From an uncultured Pelagibacteraceae bacterium (GTDB lineage: Bacteria; Pseudomonadota; Alphaproteobacteria; Pelagibacterales; Pelagibacteraceae): a stretch of 64,000 nucleotides of DNA. The notes under the pieces were generated by a model. The model had not been told where the DNA came from, did no database searches, and saw only the letters and a list, made by a program, of their open reading frames with translations. The position numbers and the translations under genes are program-made. The DNA is taken from contig CACMOQ010000005.1 of NCBI GenBank assembly GCA_902615445.1, positions 37,140 through 101,139 on the forward strand. Direction: 5' to 3'. Below are positions 51,778 to 61,690 of the stretch, piece by piece; position 1 is the first letter of the stretch, and each line of letters starts with the position of its first letter.

Positions 51778-52213
51778 AAAGATATTTATAATAATTACCT
51801 CATTTATTTTTTTTTCAACTGCGTTATCAGAAGAAGTATTTCTATCATTAAAGAAAAATAAGGTAAATGTAAGATATGGTCCAAGCTTTGAATCTTCTGT
51901 AAAATTTATTTACAAGAAAATAGATTTACCTATAAAGCAAATTGATAAAAAAGATAATTGGAGAAGAATTATAGACTTAAAAAATAATAGTGGATGGATA
52001 CATTCCTCACAATTAAAGCCTATTAGTGCCACTATTTCCTTAAACGACAAAATCTTATTTGATAAACCTACAATCTTTTCAAAACCTGTTGCGAAAATTA
52101 AAAAAGGTAGAGTTTTGATAGTTCAAAATTGTCAAACCTATTGGTGCAAGGTTAAAACTGATAATTACAAAGGTTGGATAGAAAATAATAATTTGTGGGG
52201 AGAAGTAAAGTAA
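51770..52213 (+). CDS. Secreted SH3-domain protein
   Basis: Signal peptide then 'KNKVNVRYGPSFESSVKFIYKKIDLPIKQIDKKDNWRRIIDLKNNSGWIHSSQL', bacterial SH3 pattern. Confidence 0.85.
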   Translation: MFKKIFIIITSFIFFSTALSEEVFLSLKKNKVNVRYGPSFESSVKFIYKKIDLPIKQIDKKDNWRRIIDLKNNSGWIHSSQLKPISATISLNDKILFDKPTIFSKPVAKIKKGRVLIVQNCQTYWCKVKTDNYKGWIENNNLWGEVK

Positions 52214-52234
52214 CCTCTACCTAAATAAATTTTA

Positions 52235-52414
52235 TTACTTTTGTTGAACGCAGATATCTTTAATTACTGGTGTATTCGCACAATCTCCACATTTAGTTTT
52301 TTGGACTATACATCCATCATCAAGAATTTCTACATCAACAACTTTATCACATTTAGAACAAGTTGATGAAATAGTTAATCCACATTTTTTACAGTTATAG
52401 TTTTCGATATGCAT
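52235..52414 (-). CDS. 59-aa Cys-rich (zinc-ribbon-like) protein
   Basis: ATG at 52414 gives MHIENYNCKKCGLTISSTCSKCDKVVDVEILDDGCIVQKTKCGDCANTPVIKDICVQQK*; three CxxC motifs; just below the ORF-track cutoff. Confidence 0.75.
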   Translation of the reverse strand: MHIENYNCKKCGLTISSTCSKCDKVVDVEILDDGCIVQKTKCGDCANTPVIKDICVQQK

Positions 52415-52459
52415 GTAATTAAAATAACTACAGAAAAAATGAATTCAATAAAAAAATTT

Positions 52460-52478
52460 GAGAATAATTATCATTAGC
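52460..52478. promoter_or_regulatory. Fur-box-like site 1
   Basis: GAGAATAATTATCATTAGC matches 15/19 of GATAATGATAATCATTATC; ~46 bp upstream of the 52414 start. Confidence 0.45.
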
Positions 52479-52489
52479 AGATTTTTTTT

Positions 52490-52508
52490 GAGAATGATAA
52501 CTAGTATC
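52490..52508. promoter_or_regulatory. Fur-box-like site 2
   Basis: GAGAATGATAACTAGTATC matches 15/19 of GATAATGATAATCATTATC; same orientation as site 1, 30 bp offset. Confidence 0.45.
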
Positions 52509-52539
52509 AAAGTTTATTCAATTAAGTAAAAATTTTTAT

Positions 52540-52779
52540 TTATTTTTTTGATTTACTTGCCCACCATTTATCTAAAATAAAATACCAAACAGAATTTGCA
52601 ATCGGCTCTACTATTGCGTCTGTAAGTGCAATCATAAACGAAACTTCAGCTACTAACATTAGAACAGTAATAGCGATCGCAAAATGTCCAATTGTATAAA
52701 TTATGGTTCTTAAAATTGAACCCTTATTATTAGAGTAAATTTGTCCAGCAGTTTTGAATATGCCAGTAGTTATTTCCAT
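52540..52779 (-). CDS. DUF2061-family small membrane protein
   Basis: 79 aa; 'SILRTIIYTIGHFAIAITVLMLVAEVSFMIALTDAIVEPIANSVWYFILDKWW' resembles DUF2061. Confidence 0.75.
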   Translation of the reverse strand: MEITTGIFKTAGQIYSNNKGSILRTIIYTIGHFAIAITVLMLVAEVSFMIALTDAIVEPIANSVWYFILDKWWASKSKK

Positions 52780-53375
52780 TATTTTTTAAACGGACTTTCA
52801 AGCACACAAGCAACCAAATGCACTCTCGCCTGTTCTCCACCATTAAAAAAATTATGATACTTGGTGTTGTTTGTTATCCATACCTTTCCATCAGCTGGAA
52901 GGTGTTTTGCAACATTTTCAATAACCATTGAACAACCTTTATTAGTTATTATAGGCACATGTAGTCTACATTCAGGATCTTTATGCCAGCTCAATGTTGA
53001 TCTAGGTTCTTTTAACAAAAGTCTAACTCTACCTAGTTTAAACTTCTTTCTTAATATCTCGTAAACTTCCTTAAAATATGTATTTTCGAATTCAGGAACT
53101 AATTGAGTATATTTGGACTCATCTATATCGACGTCTCTAGAGACCTCTTTTCCAGTTTCGTCTGCAATTGTCCAATATTTTCCTCTTATATTATTTCCTT
53201 CTATAGAACTTTTATCATTGGGAATTTGGTTTAAAGAAATAGCACCAAAATGTGTAACGCCAGGAGAATTAAACCTTTTAGCCTTTAAAATTTTATCTAA
53301 ATCATTTCTCAGTCTTGAAATATCAAAATTAAGATTAGGAACCTCATAAAAGTCCTCAAAATTTGTTGTTACCAT
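52779..53375 (-). CDS. Aspartyl/asparaginyl beta-hydroxylase-like 2OG-Fe(II) oxygenase
   Basis: 'RSTLSWHKDPECRLHVPIITNKGCSMVIE...KVWITNNTKYHNFFNGGEQARVHLVACVL' matches the Fe/2OG-binding pattern of the Asp_Arg_Hydrox family. Confidence 0.8.
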   Translation of the reverse strand: MVTTNFEDFYEVPNLNFDISRLRNDLDKILKAKRFNSPGVTHFGAISLNQIPNDKSSIEGNNIRGKYWTIADETGKEVSRDVDIDESKYTQLVPEFENTYFKEVYEILRKKFKLGRVRLLLKEPRSTLSWHKDPECRLHVPIITNKGCSMVIENVAKHLPADGKVWITNNTKYHNFFNGGEQARVHLVACVLESPFKK

Positions 53376-53397
53376 TTTATTATCTCACATTTAAAAA

Positions 53398-55635
53398 TTA
53401 ATTCAATTTCAAATCAAATCGATCGGAATTCATTACTTTTACCCACGCAGCAACAAAATCTTTTACAAACTTATCACCTGAATCTTCAGATGCGTAAACT
53501 TCTGCTAAAGCTCTTAATTGCGAATTTGAACCAAAAATTAAATCAACTCTTGTTGCTTTCCATTTTGTTTTTTGTGTTTTTCTATCTTTTCCAACAAATG
53601 TTTGTTCCGATTTATCCTCTTCTTTCCATGTAGTATTCATATCTAAAAGATTTACGAAATAATCATTTGTAAGAGAACCAGGTCTATTTGTGAAAACACC
53701 ATGTTTCGAGCCATCATAGTTAGTGTTTAATACTCTCATTCCACCAACAAGTACGGTCATTTCTGGTGCAGTTAAGCCCATCAATTGGGCTTTATCTACC
53801 AATTTTTCTTCTGCAGAAACATTCGAAGCTCCTCCATTTAAATAGTTTCTAAAACCATCTGCATTCGGTTCAAGTAGACTAAATGAGTGGATATCGGTCT
53901 GATCTTGTCTTGCATCTCCTCTTCCTTCCAAAAATGGAACTTGAACTTTATAACCACCTTTTTTTGCAGCCATTTCGATACCAACACCTCCGGCTAGTAC
54001 AATTAAGTCTGCCATTGAAACGCTTCTCTTTTTATTATCAAATTTGCTTTTTATTTTACCTAAAGCATTGGTTACTGTTGATAATTTTTTTGGATTATTT
54101 ACTTTCCAGTTTTTTTGTGGTTCCAACAATACTCTTGCGCCATTAGCACCACCTCTTTTGTCTGATCCTCTAAAAGTAGAGGCTGATGCCCATGCAGTAG
54201 AAACTAAATCTGAAATTGATATTTTGGACTTAGAAATCATATTTTTTAAATCTTTAATATCTTTTGATTTAAGTTTGTATTTAGGCTTATCAATTGGATC
54301 TTGCCAAATTAATTGTTCTTTTGGTACCTCACTTCCAAGATAGCAAACTCTAGGGCCCATATCTCTGTGAGTTAATTTAAACCAAGCCCTAGCAAATGCA
54401 TCATGAAACTCTTTAGGATTTTGATGAAAATGTTTTGTTATAGGTCCGTAACTTGGATCAACTTTCATTGAGATATCGGTCGTTTGCATCATTGGTGGAT
54501 GAAGCACACCTTTCTGATGAGCATCAGGAACCATTTTAATCTCCTGACCATTTTTCTTAGGCGTCCATTGATGAGCACCAGCTGGGCTTTTTGTTAACTC
54601 CCACTCATGTCCATATAAACAATCTAAATAACCCATATCCCATTTAATTGGATTTTGAGTCCAAGCACCTTCAATACCACTGCTTATTGTATCAACACCT
54701 TTTCCAGATTTGTATCCACTATTCCATCCAGTTGATTGATCTTGAAGTTTTGATGCCTCAGGATCAGGACCTTTAAATGACTCTGAAGCTGCCCCGTGTG
54801 ATTTACCAAACGTATGTCCTCCGGCTACCAATGCCGCTGTTTCATAATCATTCATAGCCATTCTTCCAAATGTCTCTCTGATATCATGTGCTGCAAGTTT
54901 TGGATCTGGATTAGCGTCAGGGCCTTGCGGATTAACATATATTAAACCCATATGTGAAGCTCCTAACGGCTGTTCTAAATCTCTTTTTCCACTATATCTT
55001 TCCACACCTAACATTTCTTTTTCTGAGCCCCAATAAATATCATCCTCTGGTTCCCAGATATCAGTTCTACCGGCTCCAAAACCAAAAGTTTTAAAACCCA
55101 TTGAGTCTAAAGCTACATTTCCAACAAGTATAAATAAATCTGCCCATGAAATTTTTCTTCCATACTTTTTTTTGATAGGCCATAAAAGTAATCTAGCTTT
55201 ATCTAAGTTGACATTATCTGGCCAAGAATTAAGTGGTGCAAATCTTTGATTTCCTGTTCCAGCTCCGCCTCTGCCATCTCCAGTTCTATAAGTACCTGCA
55301 GCATGCCAAGCCAATCTAATGAATAATGGACCGTAGTGTCCATAATCAGCAGGCCACCATTCCTGAGAGTCTGTCATCAACTTTTTTAAATCTTTCTTTA
55401 ATGCTTTATAATTAAGCTTTTTGAATTCTTTAGCATAGCTAAATTTTTTATCCATAGGGTTGGATAAGTTTGAGTGCTGACTAAGGATCTTAAGATTTAA
55501 ACTGTTTGGCCAAAAATCTCTTACTGTTTGACCTCTTCCTGCAGAAAACTTTGCGGGTGTTCCAGCTCCAGTAAATGGACATTTGCTCATTTGATTGGCT
55601 TTAAAAGATTTATCTTTAAAATTTTCAGTACTCAT
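53398..55635 (-). CDS. katG: Catalase-peroxidase
   Basis: 745 aa; '[39 protein letters not shown]', '[16 protein letters not shown]', 'RFDL' C-terminus. Confidence 0.98.
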   Translation of the reverse strand: MSTENFKDKSFKANQMSKCPFTGAGTPAKFSAGRGQTVRDFWPNSLNLKILSQHSNLSNPMDKKFSYAKEFKKLNYKALKKDLKKLMTDSQEWWPADYGHYGPLFIRLAWHAAGTYRTGDGRGGAGTGNQRFAPLNSWPDNVNLDKARLLLWPIKKKYGRKISWADLFILVGNVALDSMGFKTFGFGAGRTDIWEPEDDIYWGSEKEMLGVERYSGKRDLEQPLGASHMGLIYVNPQGPDANPDPKLAAHDIRETFGRMAMNDYETAALVAGGHTFGKSHGAASESFKGPDPEASKLQDQSTGWNSGYKSGKGVDTISSGIEGAWTQNPIKWDMGYLDCLYGHEWELTKSPAGAHQWTPKKNGQEIKMVPDAHQKGVLHPPMMQTTDISMKVDPSYGPITKHFHQNPKEFHDAFARAWFKLTHRDMGPRVCYLGSEVPKEQLIWQDPIDKPKYKLKSKDIKDLKNMISKSKISISDLVSTAWASASTFRGSDKRGGANGARVLLEPQKNWKVNNPKKLSTVTNALGKIKSKFDNKKRSVSMADLIVLAGGVGIEMAAKKGGYKVQVPFLEGRGDARQDQTDIHSFSLLEPNADGFRNYLNGGASNVSAEEKLVDKAQLMGLTAPEMTVLVGGMRVLNTNYDGSKHGVFTNRPGSLTNDYFVNLLDMNTTWKEEDKSEQTFVGKDRKTQKTKWKATRVDLIFGSNSQLRALAEVYASEDSGDKFVKDFVAAWVKVMNSDRFDLKLN

Positions 55636-55666
55636 TTATTCCCCCATGTTTATTAGATTTTTCTAG

Positions 55667-55683
55667 TTTATAATGATTCTAAA
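55667..55683. promoter_or_regulatory. Irr-box (ICE)-like palindrome upstream of katG
   Basis: TTTATAATGATTCTAAA: near-perfect 17-bp inverted repeat, one mismatch to TTTAGAATNATTCTAAA, 32 bp upstream of the katG ATG. Confidence 0.5.
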
Positions 55684-55730
55684 AAGGTGTCAATTGGTTT
55701 AAAATGACGCTTGAATTATAACAACAAAAA

Positions 55731-56129
55731 TTAGTCTTCTAACTTTACTAGAACCTCAACGGATTTAATTTTTTTTCCATTGATTTTTTTTAAAATGTTA
55801 ATTGGACCTACATCAGCATTTTCTAAGTCTATCAATTTTTCCTCTTTTAAATCATAAAAATGATGATGGTCAGAAATATTTGTATCAAAATAAGTTTGAT
55901 TTGAGTTTATAGGTATTTGTTTTAAATACCCTTTTTTTTCAAAAGCGTGTACAGTGTTATAAATTGTTGCTAGAGAAATTTTATCACTTACTTGTTTCTT
56001 TATTTTCTGATCCAGCTCGTTGATGGTAAAATGAAATGTTTTTTCTGAGTTAAATAGTACCTCACATATCTGAAGTCTTTGTTTGGTAGGACGTAATCCA
56101 GAATTTCTTAATTTTTCAATATATTTCAC
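55731..56129 (-). CDS. irr: Fur-family iron response regulator Irr (GTG start)
   Basis: 132 aa; 'LRNSGLRPTKQRLQICEVLF', 'ISLATIYNTVHAFEKKGYLKQIPI', 'TYFDTNISDHHHFYD' are Irr-like signatures; next to fabA-fabB-fabI. Confidence 0.85.
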   Translation of the reverse strand: MKYIEKLRNSGLRPTKQRLQICEVLFNSEKTFHFTINELDQKIKKQVSDKISLATIYNTVHAFEKKGYLKQIPINSNQTYFDTNISDHHHFYDLKEEKLIDLENADVGPINILKKINGKKIKSVEVLVKLED

Positions 56130-56147
56130 AATTAATTTGTATTATTA

Positions 56148-56164
56148 ATTAAAATTATTCTAAA
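56148..56164. promoter_or_regulatory. Irr-box (ICE)-like site in the irr/fabA intergenic region
   Basis: ATTAAAATTATTCTAAA: two mismatches to TTTAGAATNATTCTAAA; 19 bp from irr start, ~60 bp from fabA start. Confidence 0.35.
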
Positions 56165-56223
56165 CTATTGCTAAATTTATATTATATAGTGGTAAAATCA
56201 AGTAAATAAGAGTACTCAATTTT

Positions 56224-56724
56224 ATGAAAAAAAATTCCTACTCATACAATGAACTTATAAATTGTGGAGAAGGTAAATTGTTTGGACCAGGAAATGCTAA
56301 ATTACCGCTTCCACCAATGCTCATGTTTGATAGAATAACAGAAATTAATGATAATGAGGGTGCTTTTAAAAAAGGATTACTAAAAGCAGAACTTGAAATA
56401 AAAAAGAATCTTTGGTTTTTCGATTGTCATTTTAAAGAGGATCCTGTAATGCCTGGATGTCTTGGTTTAGACGCTATGTGGCAATTAGTGGGTTTTTATT
56501 TAGGCTGGATTGGAAATCCTGGAAAAGGAAGGGCTTTGGGTGTTGGAACAGTAAAATTTACAGGGGAAGTTTTACAAGATGTAAAATTAGTGAAATATGA
56601 AATTGACATGAAAAAAATTATGTCACCTGGAGGTACAACAGTTGGGCTTGCGAATGGAGTGGTTTTAGCGGATGAAAAAAAAATATATTCAGCAGATAAT
56701 TTAAAAGTGGGATTATTTAAATAA
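56224..56724 (+). CDS. fabA: 3-hydroxydecanoyl-ACP dehydratase/isomerase
   Basis: 166 aa; '[15 protein letters not shown]', '[32 protein letters not shown]'. Confidence 0.98.
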   Translation: MKKNSYSYNELINCGEGKLFGPGNAKLPLPPMLMFDRITEINDNEGAFKKGLLKAELEIKKNLWFFDCHFKEDPVMPGCLGLDAMWQLVGFYLGWIGNPGKGRALGVGTVKFTGEVLQDVKLVKYEIDMKKIMSPGGTTVGLANGVVLADEKKIYSADNLKVGLFK

Positions 56725-57935
56725 TGAGAAGAGTCGTAATTACAGGATTAGGAGTAGTGTCTTGTTTAGGGAACAATCAAGAAGAGGTTCATCAATCATT
56801 ATTAAATTCAAAATCTGGAATTTCATTTGCTGAGGAATACAAAGAACATAATTTAAAAAGTCATGTGCATGGCAAGCCTAATATAAAACTTGAAGATCAT
56901 ATAGATAGAAAAACAATCCGATTTATGGGTTCAGGTTCTGCGTATAATTACATAGCAATGAAAGAGGCAATTAAAGACTCTGGCCTAGAGGAAAAAGAAG
57001 TAAGTAATTTTAAAACTGGAATAGTTATGGGTTCAGGAGGGCCTTCAATTGAAAATGTAATTTTAGCAGCAGACAAAACACGAGCAAAAACTCCAAAATT
57101 AATGGGTCCTTTTATAGTCCCAAGAACCATGGCAAGCACGGCATCAGCGACTTTAGCAGTTCCATTTAAAATTAAAGGAACAAACTACACAATGAGTTCT
57201 GCATGCGCCACCAGTGGTCACTGTATAGGCAATTCAATGGAATTAATTCAAATGGGAAAACAAGATATTGTTTTTGCTGGAGGGAGTGAAGAAATACACT
57301 GGGCCATGACAGCTATGTTTGATGCTATGACTGCATTGTCATCTAAGTACAATGAAACTCCTGAAACAGCTTCTAGAGCTTATGATAAAACAAGAGATGG
57401 ATTTGTAATTGCGGGAGGAGCTGGAGTTCTGGTCCTTGAAGAATACGAACACGCTAAAGCTAGAGGAGCTAAAATATACGCTGAATTAACTGGTTATGGA
57501 GCAACTTCAGATGGATACGATATGGTAGCTCCATCAGGTGAGGGAGCTGTAAGATGTATGAAAATGGCTATGGAAACAGCTAAAAATAAAATTGAATATA
57601 TTAATACTCATGGGACTTCTACTCCTGTTGGGGACATCACAGAGCTAAATGCAGTGAAAGATACTTTTGGAGAAAATATTCCAAAAATAAGTTCAACAAA
57701 ATCTTTATCGGGTCATCCATTGGGGGCTGCTTCAGTACATGAGGCTATTTATTGTTTAATTATGATGAAAAATAATTTTATTGCTGGATCAGCGAATATA
57801 AATGAAATGGATGAAGAAGCTAAAAAATTTCCAATAGTTGCAAAAACAGAAACTGAAATAACATTAAACACAGTTATGTCTAATAGTTTTGGTTTTGGTG
57901 GAACTAATGCTGCTTTAATTTTTGAAAAGGTTTAA
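56724..57935 (+). CDS. fabB: Beta-ketoacyl-ACP synthase I
   Basis: 403 aa; '[18 protein letters not shown]', '[18 protein letters not shown]', '[11 protein letters not shown]', '[13 protein letters not shown]'. Confidence 0.98.
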   Translation: MRRVVITGLGVVSCLGNNQEEVHQSLLNSKSGISFAEEYKEHNLKSHVHGKPNIKLEDHIDRKTIRFMGSGSAYNYIAMKEAIKDSGLEEKEVSNFKTGIVMGSGGPSIENVILAADKTRAKTPKLMGPFIVPRTMASTASATLAVPFKIKGTNYTMSSACATSGHCIGNSMELIQMGKQDIVFAGGSEEIHWAMTAMFDAMTALSSKYNETPETASRAYDKTRDGFVIAGGAGVLVLEEYEHAKARGAKIYAELTGYGATSDGYDMVAPSGEGAVRCMKMAMETAKNKIEYINTHGTSTPVGDITELNAVKDTFGENIPKISSTKSLSGHPLGAASVHEAIYCLIMMKNNFIAGSANINEMDEEAKKFPIVAKTETEITLNTVMSNSFGFGGTNAALIFEKV

Positions 57936-57938
57936 TTA

Positions 57939-58724
57939 ATGAGTTTAATGAAAGGTAAAAAAGGATTGATCATGGGTGTTGCCAATGAACGATCTATTGC
58001 GTGGGGTATTTCACAAAAATTAGCTGAGGCTGGTGCTGAACTCGCTTTCACATATTTAGGAGATGCTTTAAAAAAAAGAGTTATTCCTTTAGCAGAAAAA
58101 TTAAATTCAAAAGTTACATTCTGTTGTGATGTCGAAAAAAAAGAAGAGGTGGTAAAATTATTTGAAAATATTAAATCTCAATGGGGTGAAATTGATTTTG
58201 TAGTCCATGCAGTCGCATTTTCAGATAAATCAGAATTATCAGGTGAATATCTAGATACAACTAGAGAAAACTTTTTAAGAAGTATGTTAATTTCATGTTT
58301 TTCATTTACAGAGGTAGCAAAGGAAGCTTCAAAAGTAATGAAGCAAGATGGTAGTCTTCTAACTTTAACTTACGAGTCAACTAAGGCTATTCCAAATTAT
58401 AATGTGATGGGTGTTTGCAAATCGGCTTTAGAGGCTAGTGTAAAATACTTAGCTAGAGATTTAGGTGCTAAAGGCATAAGAGTGAATGCCATAAGCGCTG
58501 GACCTATTAAAACCTTAGCAGCTTCAGCTATTGGTGATGCAAAATTCTTATATAAGTGGAATGAGGACCATTCATTTCTTAAAAGAAACGTGGATATTCA
58601 TGATGTTGGTAACTCAGCATTGTATCTATTAAGTAATCTTGCAAATGGTGTTACAGGTGAAATTCACTATGTAGATGCTGGGTATAATAAGGTTGGGATG
58701 CCAGATCCTAAGAACATAACTTAA
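57939..58724 (+). CDS. fabI: Enoyl-ACP reductase (NADH)
   Basis: 261 aa; 'GLIMGVANERSIAWGISQKLAEAGAELAFTYLGD', 'NVMGVCKSALEASVKYLARDLGAKGIRVNAISAGPIKTLAASAI'. Confidence 0.98.
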   Translation: MSLMKGKKGLIMGVANERSIAWGISQKLAEAGAELAFTYLGDALKKRVIPLAEKLNSKVTFCCDVEKKEEVVKLFENIKSQWGEIDFVVHAVAFSDKSELSGEYLDTTRENFLRSMLISCFSFTEVAKEASKVMKQDGSLLTLTYESTKAIPNYNVMGVCKSALEASVKYLARDLGAKGIRVNAISAGPIKTLAASAIGDAKFLYKWNEDHSFLKRNVDIHDVGNSALYLLSNLANGVTGEIHYVDAGYNKVGMPDPKNIT

Positions 58725-58736
58725 TATAATAAAGAA

Positions 58737-58764
58737 TTTTATTGAATAGTCTTATTCAATTAAA
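58737..58764. terminator. Terminator-like hairpin after fabI
   Basis: TTTTATTGAATA-GTCT-TATTCAATTAAAA: perfect 8-bp stem ATTGAATA/TATTCAAT with A/T flanks, 12 bp after the fabI stop. AT-only stem, so modest strength. Confidence 0.5.
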
Positions 58765-58904
58765 ATAAATATCGATATTTTTAAAAACCTACAGGGTGAA
58801 TTATTTACTCTTCTAATTATTCTTTTTAAATAGTTTTTAATCCAAGGTTAATTTCTTTCTTATACGAAGTAAATAATATATAAAAATATAAACTTTTTTG
58901 GGTT

Positions 58905-59549
58905 ATGCCTATAACAAGAATTTTAAAAAAAAACATTTTCAAAAATTTTAACAAAGATGAATTAATAAATTATGTAGAAACAGGTGTTCATCAGGGTTAT
59001 AGCATTTATCAATCTTTGGAGATAGGTTTCAAAAATATTATTGGAGTTGAAAAATATATAAACTATGTAGAAAATACTAGAAATAAATTTAAAAATAATA
59101 ATTCTGTACACATAATTCATGCTGATAGTAGAAATGGTTTAGAAGAAGTTTTTAAGAATAAAATAAATAATATTTTTATCTTTTTAGATGCTCATGGACA
59201 TTTAGAGATAGACGATAGTCCATTAGAGGAAGAATTAAATTTTTTAAAAAAAAAAAACAATTTGATTAAATTATTAATTGTTGATGATTTTTATCAAATT
59301 AAAAAAAATAGTGGTGATTGGCAAAAAAATACTAACTTAAAAAATATACTAAAATTATCTGAAAGTTTTTTTGATGGTGAAAAAACTTCAGTTAATGAAA
59401 TATTTTACTATTATGGAGGGTTATTCAAAAGAAAAAAGAATTCTTATTTAATAATTTCAAGAAATGTCAAATTCATTAACTATAACTTTTTTTACAGATT
59501 ATTAAATGATATATATATTTATATTCTTCATAAAATTAAATTTAATTAA
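58905..59549 (+). CDS. Putative class I SAM-dependent methyltransferase-like protein
   Basis: 214 aa; 'YVETGVHQGYSIYQSLEIGFKNIIGVEKYINYVENTRNKF...IHADSRNGL...IFLDAHGH' resembles a Rossmann methyltransferase core. Confidence 0.55.
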   Translation: MPITRILKKNIFKNFNKDELINYVETGVHQGYSIYQSLEIGFKNIIGVEKYINYVENTRNKFKNNNSVHIIHADSRNGLEEVFKNKINNIFIFLDAHGHLEIDDSPLEEELNFLKKKNNLIKLLIVDDFYQIKKNSGDWQKNTNLKNILKLSESFFDGEKTSVNEIFYYYGGLFKRKKNSYLIISRNVKFINYNFFYRLLNDIYIYILHKIKFN

Positions 59550-59560
59550 AAAAAATTTAT

Positions 59561-61633
59561 TTACTTAGTAGCTTGTTTCATGGAAAGTTTTACTTTTCCT
59601 CTATCGAATCCAATTACTTTAACTTTAACCTCGTCACCTTCTTTCACAACATCAGTAACTTTAGCTACCCTTTTATCTGCAAGTTCCGAAATATGAACAA
59701 GTCCATCTTGTTTTCCTAAAAAATTGACAAATGCACCAAACTCCATAATCTTCATAACTTTACCTGAATATATTTTATTTAATTCAGCTTTTGCTGTGAT
59801 GTCTTTAATCATCTGCATTGCGGTGTTTCTTGACGCTTCATCTGGAGCAGCAACTGTTACTACACCCTCATCATTTACATCTACTTTTGCACCTGATTTT
59901 TCAACTATTTCTCTTATTGTTGCACCACCTTTTCCAATTACAGCTGCAATATCTTTTTTATCGACATTTATCTTTTCCATTTTTGGTGTATGTTTTCCAA
60001 CTTCAGATCTTGAAACTGATAATGCTTTATTCATTTCTCCTAAAATATGAACTCTTCCATCTTTGGCTTGACTTAATGCCTGTTCCATTATTTCAAATGT
60101 TATACCTGTAATTTTGATATCCATTTGTAGAGAGGTAATTCCATCTTTGGTTCCAGCGACCTTGAAGTCCATATCACCTAAATGATCTTCATCACCTAAA
60201 ATGTCTGATAGGACACTAAAATCATCACCCTCTTTAATTAAACCCATTGCAATACCTGCAACTGGTTCTTTAATTGGTACTCCTGCATCCATTAATGCAA
60301 GTGAAGTTCCACAAACAGTGGCCATTGAGGATGAACCGTTAGACTCTGTAATTTCAGAAACCACTCTAAATGTGTAGGGAAATGACTCTTTTGATGGCAA
60401 TGACGAGTGAATAGCTCTCCACGCTAATTTACCATGTCCTATTTCTCTTCTACCAGTTCCAATTCTTCCTGTTTCTCCAACTGAAAATGGGGGGAAATTA
60501 TAATGAAGCATAAACCTTTCTCTTTGTAATCCATCTAAGCTTTCAATTCTTTGTTCATCATCAGATGTACCTAAAGTAGCTGTAACTATTGCCTGTGTTT
60601 CTCCTCTGGTAAATAAAGCAGATCCATGCGTTCTAGGTAAAATACCAACTTCACAAGAAATAGGTCTTACATCAGATAGTCCTCTACCATCTATTCTATT
60701 TTTATTTTTTAAAATATCTGTTCTGACAATTGTCTTTTCAAGATTTTTTAGTTCAGAGTTCACATCAAGATCAGTATAGTTTTCATCTTCCTCATAAAGT
60801 TTTTTAGCTTTATCGGTAATTTCTGAAATTTGATTTGATCTGTCTTGTTTGTCTCTAGTAGCAAATGCTTTTTTAAGATCTTCTGTAAAAGTTTCTTCAA
60901 GTTTCTTTTTAACTTCAGATAAGTCTTTCTTTTCAACAGTCCATTCAGGTTTTCTGCATTCTTTAGCCAATTCCTCTATCATTTGAATTACCGGAACAAA
61001 ACCTTCATGACCAAATTTAACTGCATTTAACATTTCTTCTTCAGTTAATCCGCTCGCCTCAGACTCTACCATAAGCACAGCATCTTTTGTGCCAGCAACC
61101 ACTAAATCTAATTTTGATTTTTCAAGTTCAGCTTTTGAGGGATTTAAAACATATTTACCATCAATATATCCAACTCTAGAAGCTCCCACAGGACCCATAA
61201 ATGGCATTCCTGATATAGCTAAAGCTGCAGACGATGCGATAATCGACAGAATGTCTGCTTCGTTTTCTTTATCGTAAGAAATTACAGTTGGCAATAACTG
61301 AACTTCATTTTTAAATTCATCAGGAAACAATGGTCTGATCGGTCTATCAATTAGCCTTGAGATTAATGTTTCACTCTCAGTTGGTCTTGCTTCTCTTTTA
61401 AAATATCCACCCGGAATTTTTCCTGCTGCATAATACTTTTCTTGATAATTCACAGATAGTGGAAAGTAATCCATGTCTGGATTTACTTTTTTTGCTCCTA
61501 CGACTGTTGCTAAAACAACTGTCTCACCACATGTTGCGATGATTGCTCCGTCTGCCTGTCTTGCTACTTTTCCTGTTTCTAAACTTATCTTCTTCCCTGC
61601 TACTTCAACTTCCTTCTTGTATACTTTAAACAT
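59561..61633 (-). CDS. pnp: Polyribonucleotide nucleotidyltransferase
   Basis: 690 aa; two RNase PH domains, KH domain ([26 protein letters not shown]), S1 domain. Confidence 0.98.
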   Translation of the reverse strand: MFKVYKKEVEVAGKKISLETGKVARQADGAIIATCGETVVLATVVGAKKVNPDMDYFPLSVNYQEKYYAAGKIPGGYFKREARPTESETLISRLIDRPIRPLFPDEFKNEVQLLPTVISYDKENEADILSIIASSAALAISGMPFMGPVGASRVGYIDGKYVLNPSKAELEKSKLDLVVAGTKDAVLMVESEASGLTEEEMLNAVKFGHEGFVPVIQMIEELAKECRKPEWTVEKKDLSEVKKKLEETFTEDLKKAFATRDKQDRSNQISEITDKAKKLYEEDENYTDLDVNSELKNLEKTIVRTDILKNKNRIDGRGLSDVRPISCEVGILPRTHGSALFTRGETQAIVTATLGTSDDEQRIESLDGLQRERFMLHYNFPPFSVGETGRIGTGRREIGHGKLAWRAIHSSLPSKESFPYTFRVVSEITESNGSSSMATVCGTSLALMDAGVPIKEPVAGIAMGLIKEGDDFSVLSDILGDEDHLGDMDFKVAGTKDGITSLQMDIKITGITFEIMEQALSQAKDGRVHILGEMNKALSVSRSEVGKHTPKMEKINVDKKDIAAVIGKGGATIREIVEKSGAKVDVNDEGVVTVAAPDEASRNTAMQMIKDITAKAELNKIYSGKVMKIMEFGAFVNFLGKQDGLVHISELADKRVAKVTDVVKEGDEVKVKVIGFDRGKVKLSMKQATK

Positions 61634-61668
61634 TTCATTTCCATTTCTTTTCGTTCATTTCGTTTCAT
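61600..61668 (-). other. Possible 22-aa upstream ORF overlapping the pnp start
   Basis: ATG at 61668: [22 protein letters not shown], out of frame with pnp and ending 34 nt inside it; purine-rich leader. Confidence 0.2.
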
Positions 61669-61690
61669 TCCGTTCTATCTATCTTGACTT

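Noticed and set aside
53883-54343. Plus-strand ORFs opposite katG
   Set aside because: Antisense to a strongly conserved katG; no recognisable motif.
59724-60111. Two overlapping plus-strand ORFs (108 and 97 aa)
   Set aside because: Antisense shadows of pnp; no domain signatures and mutually overlapping.
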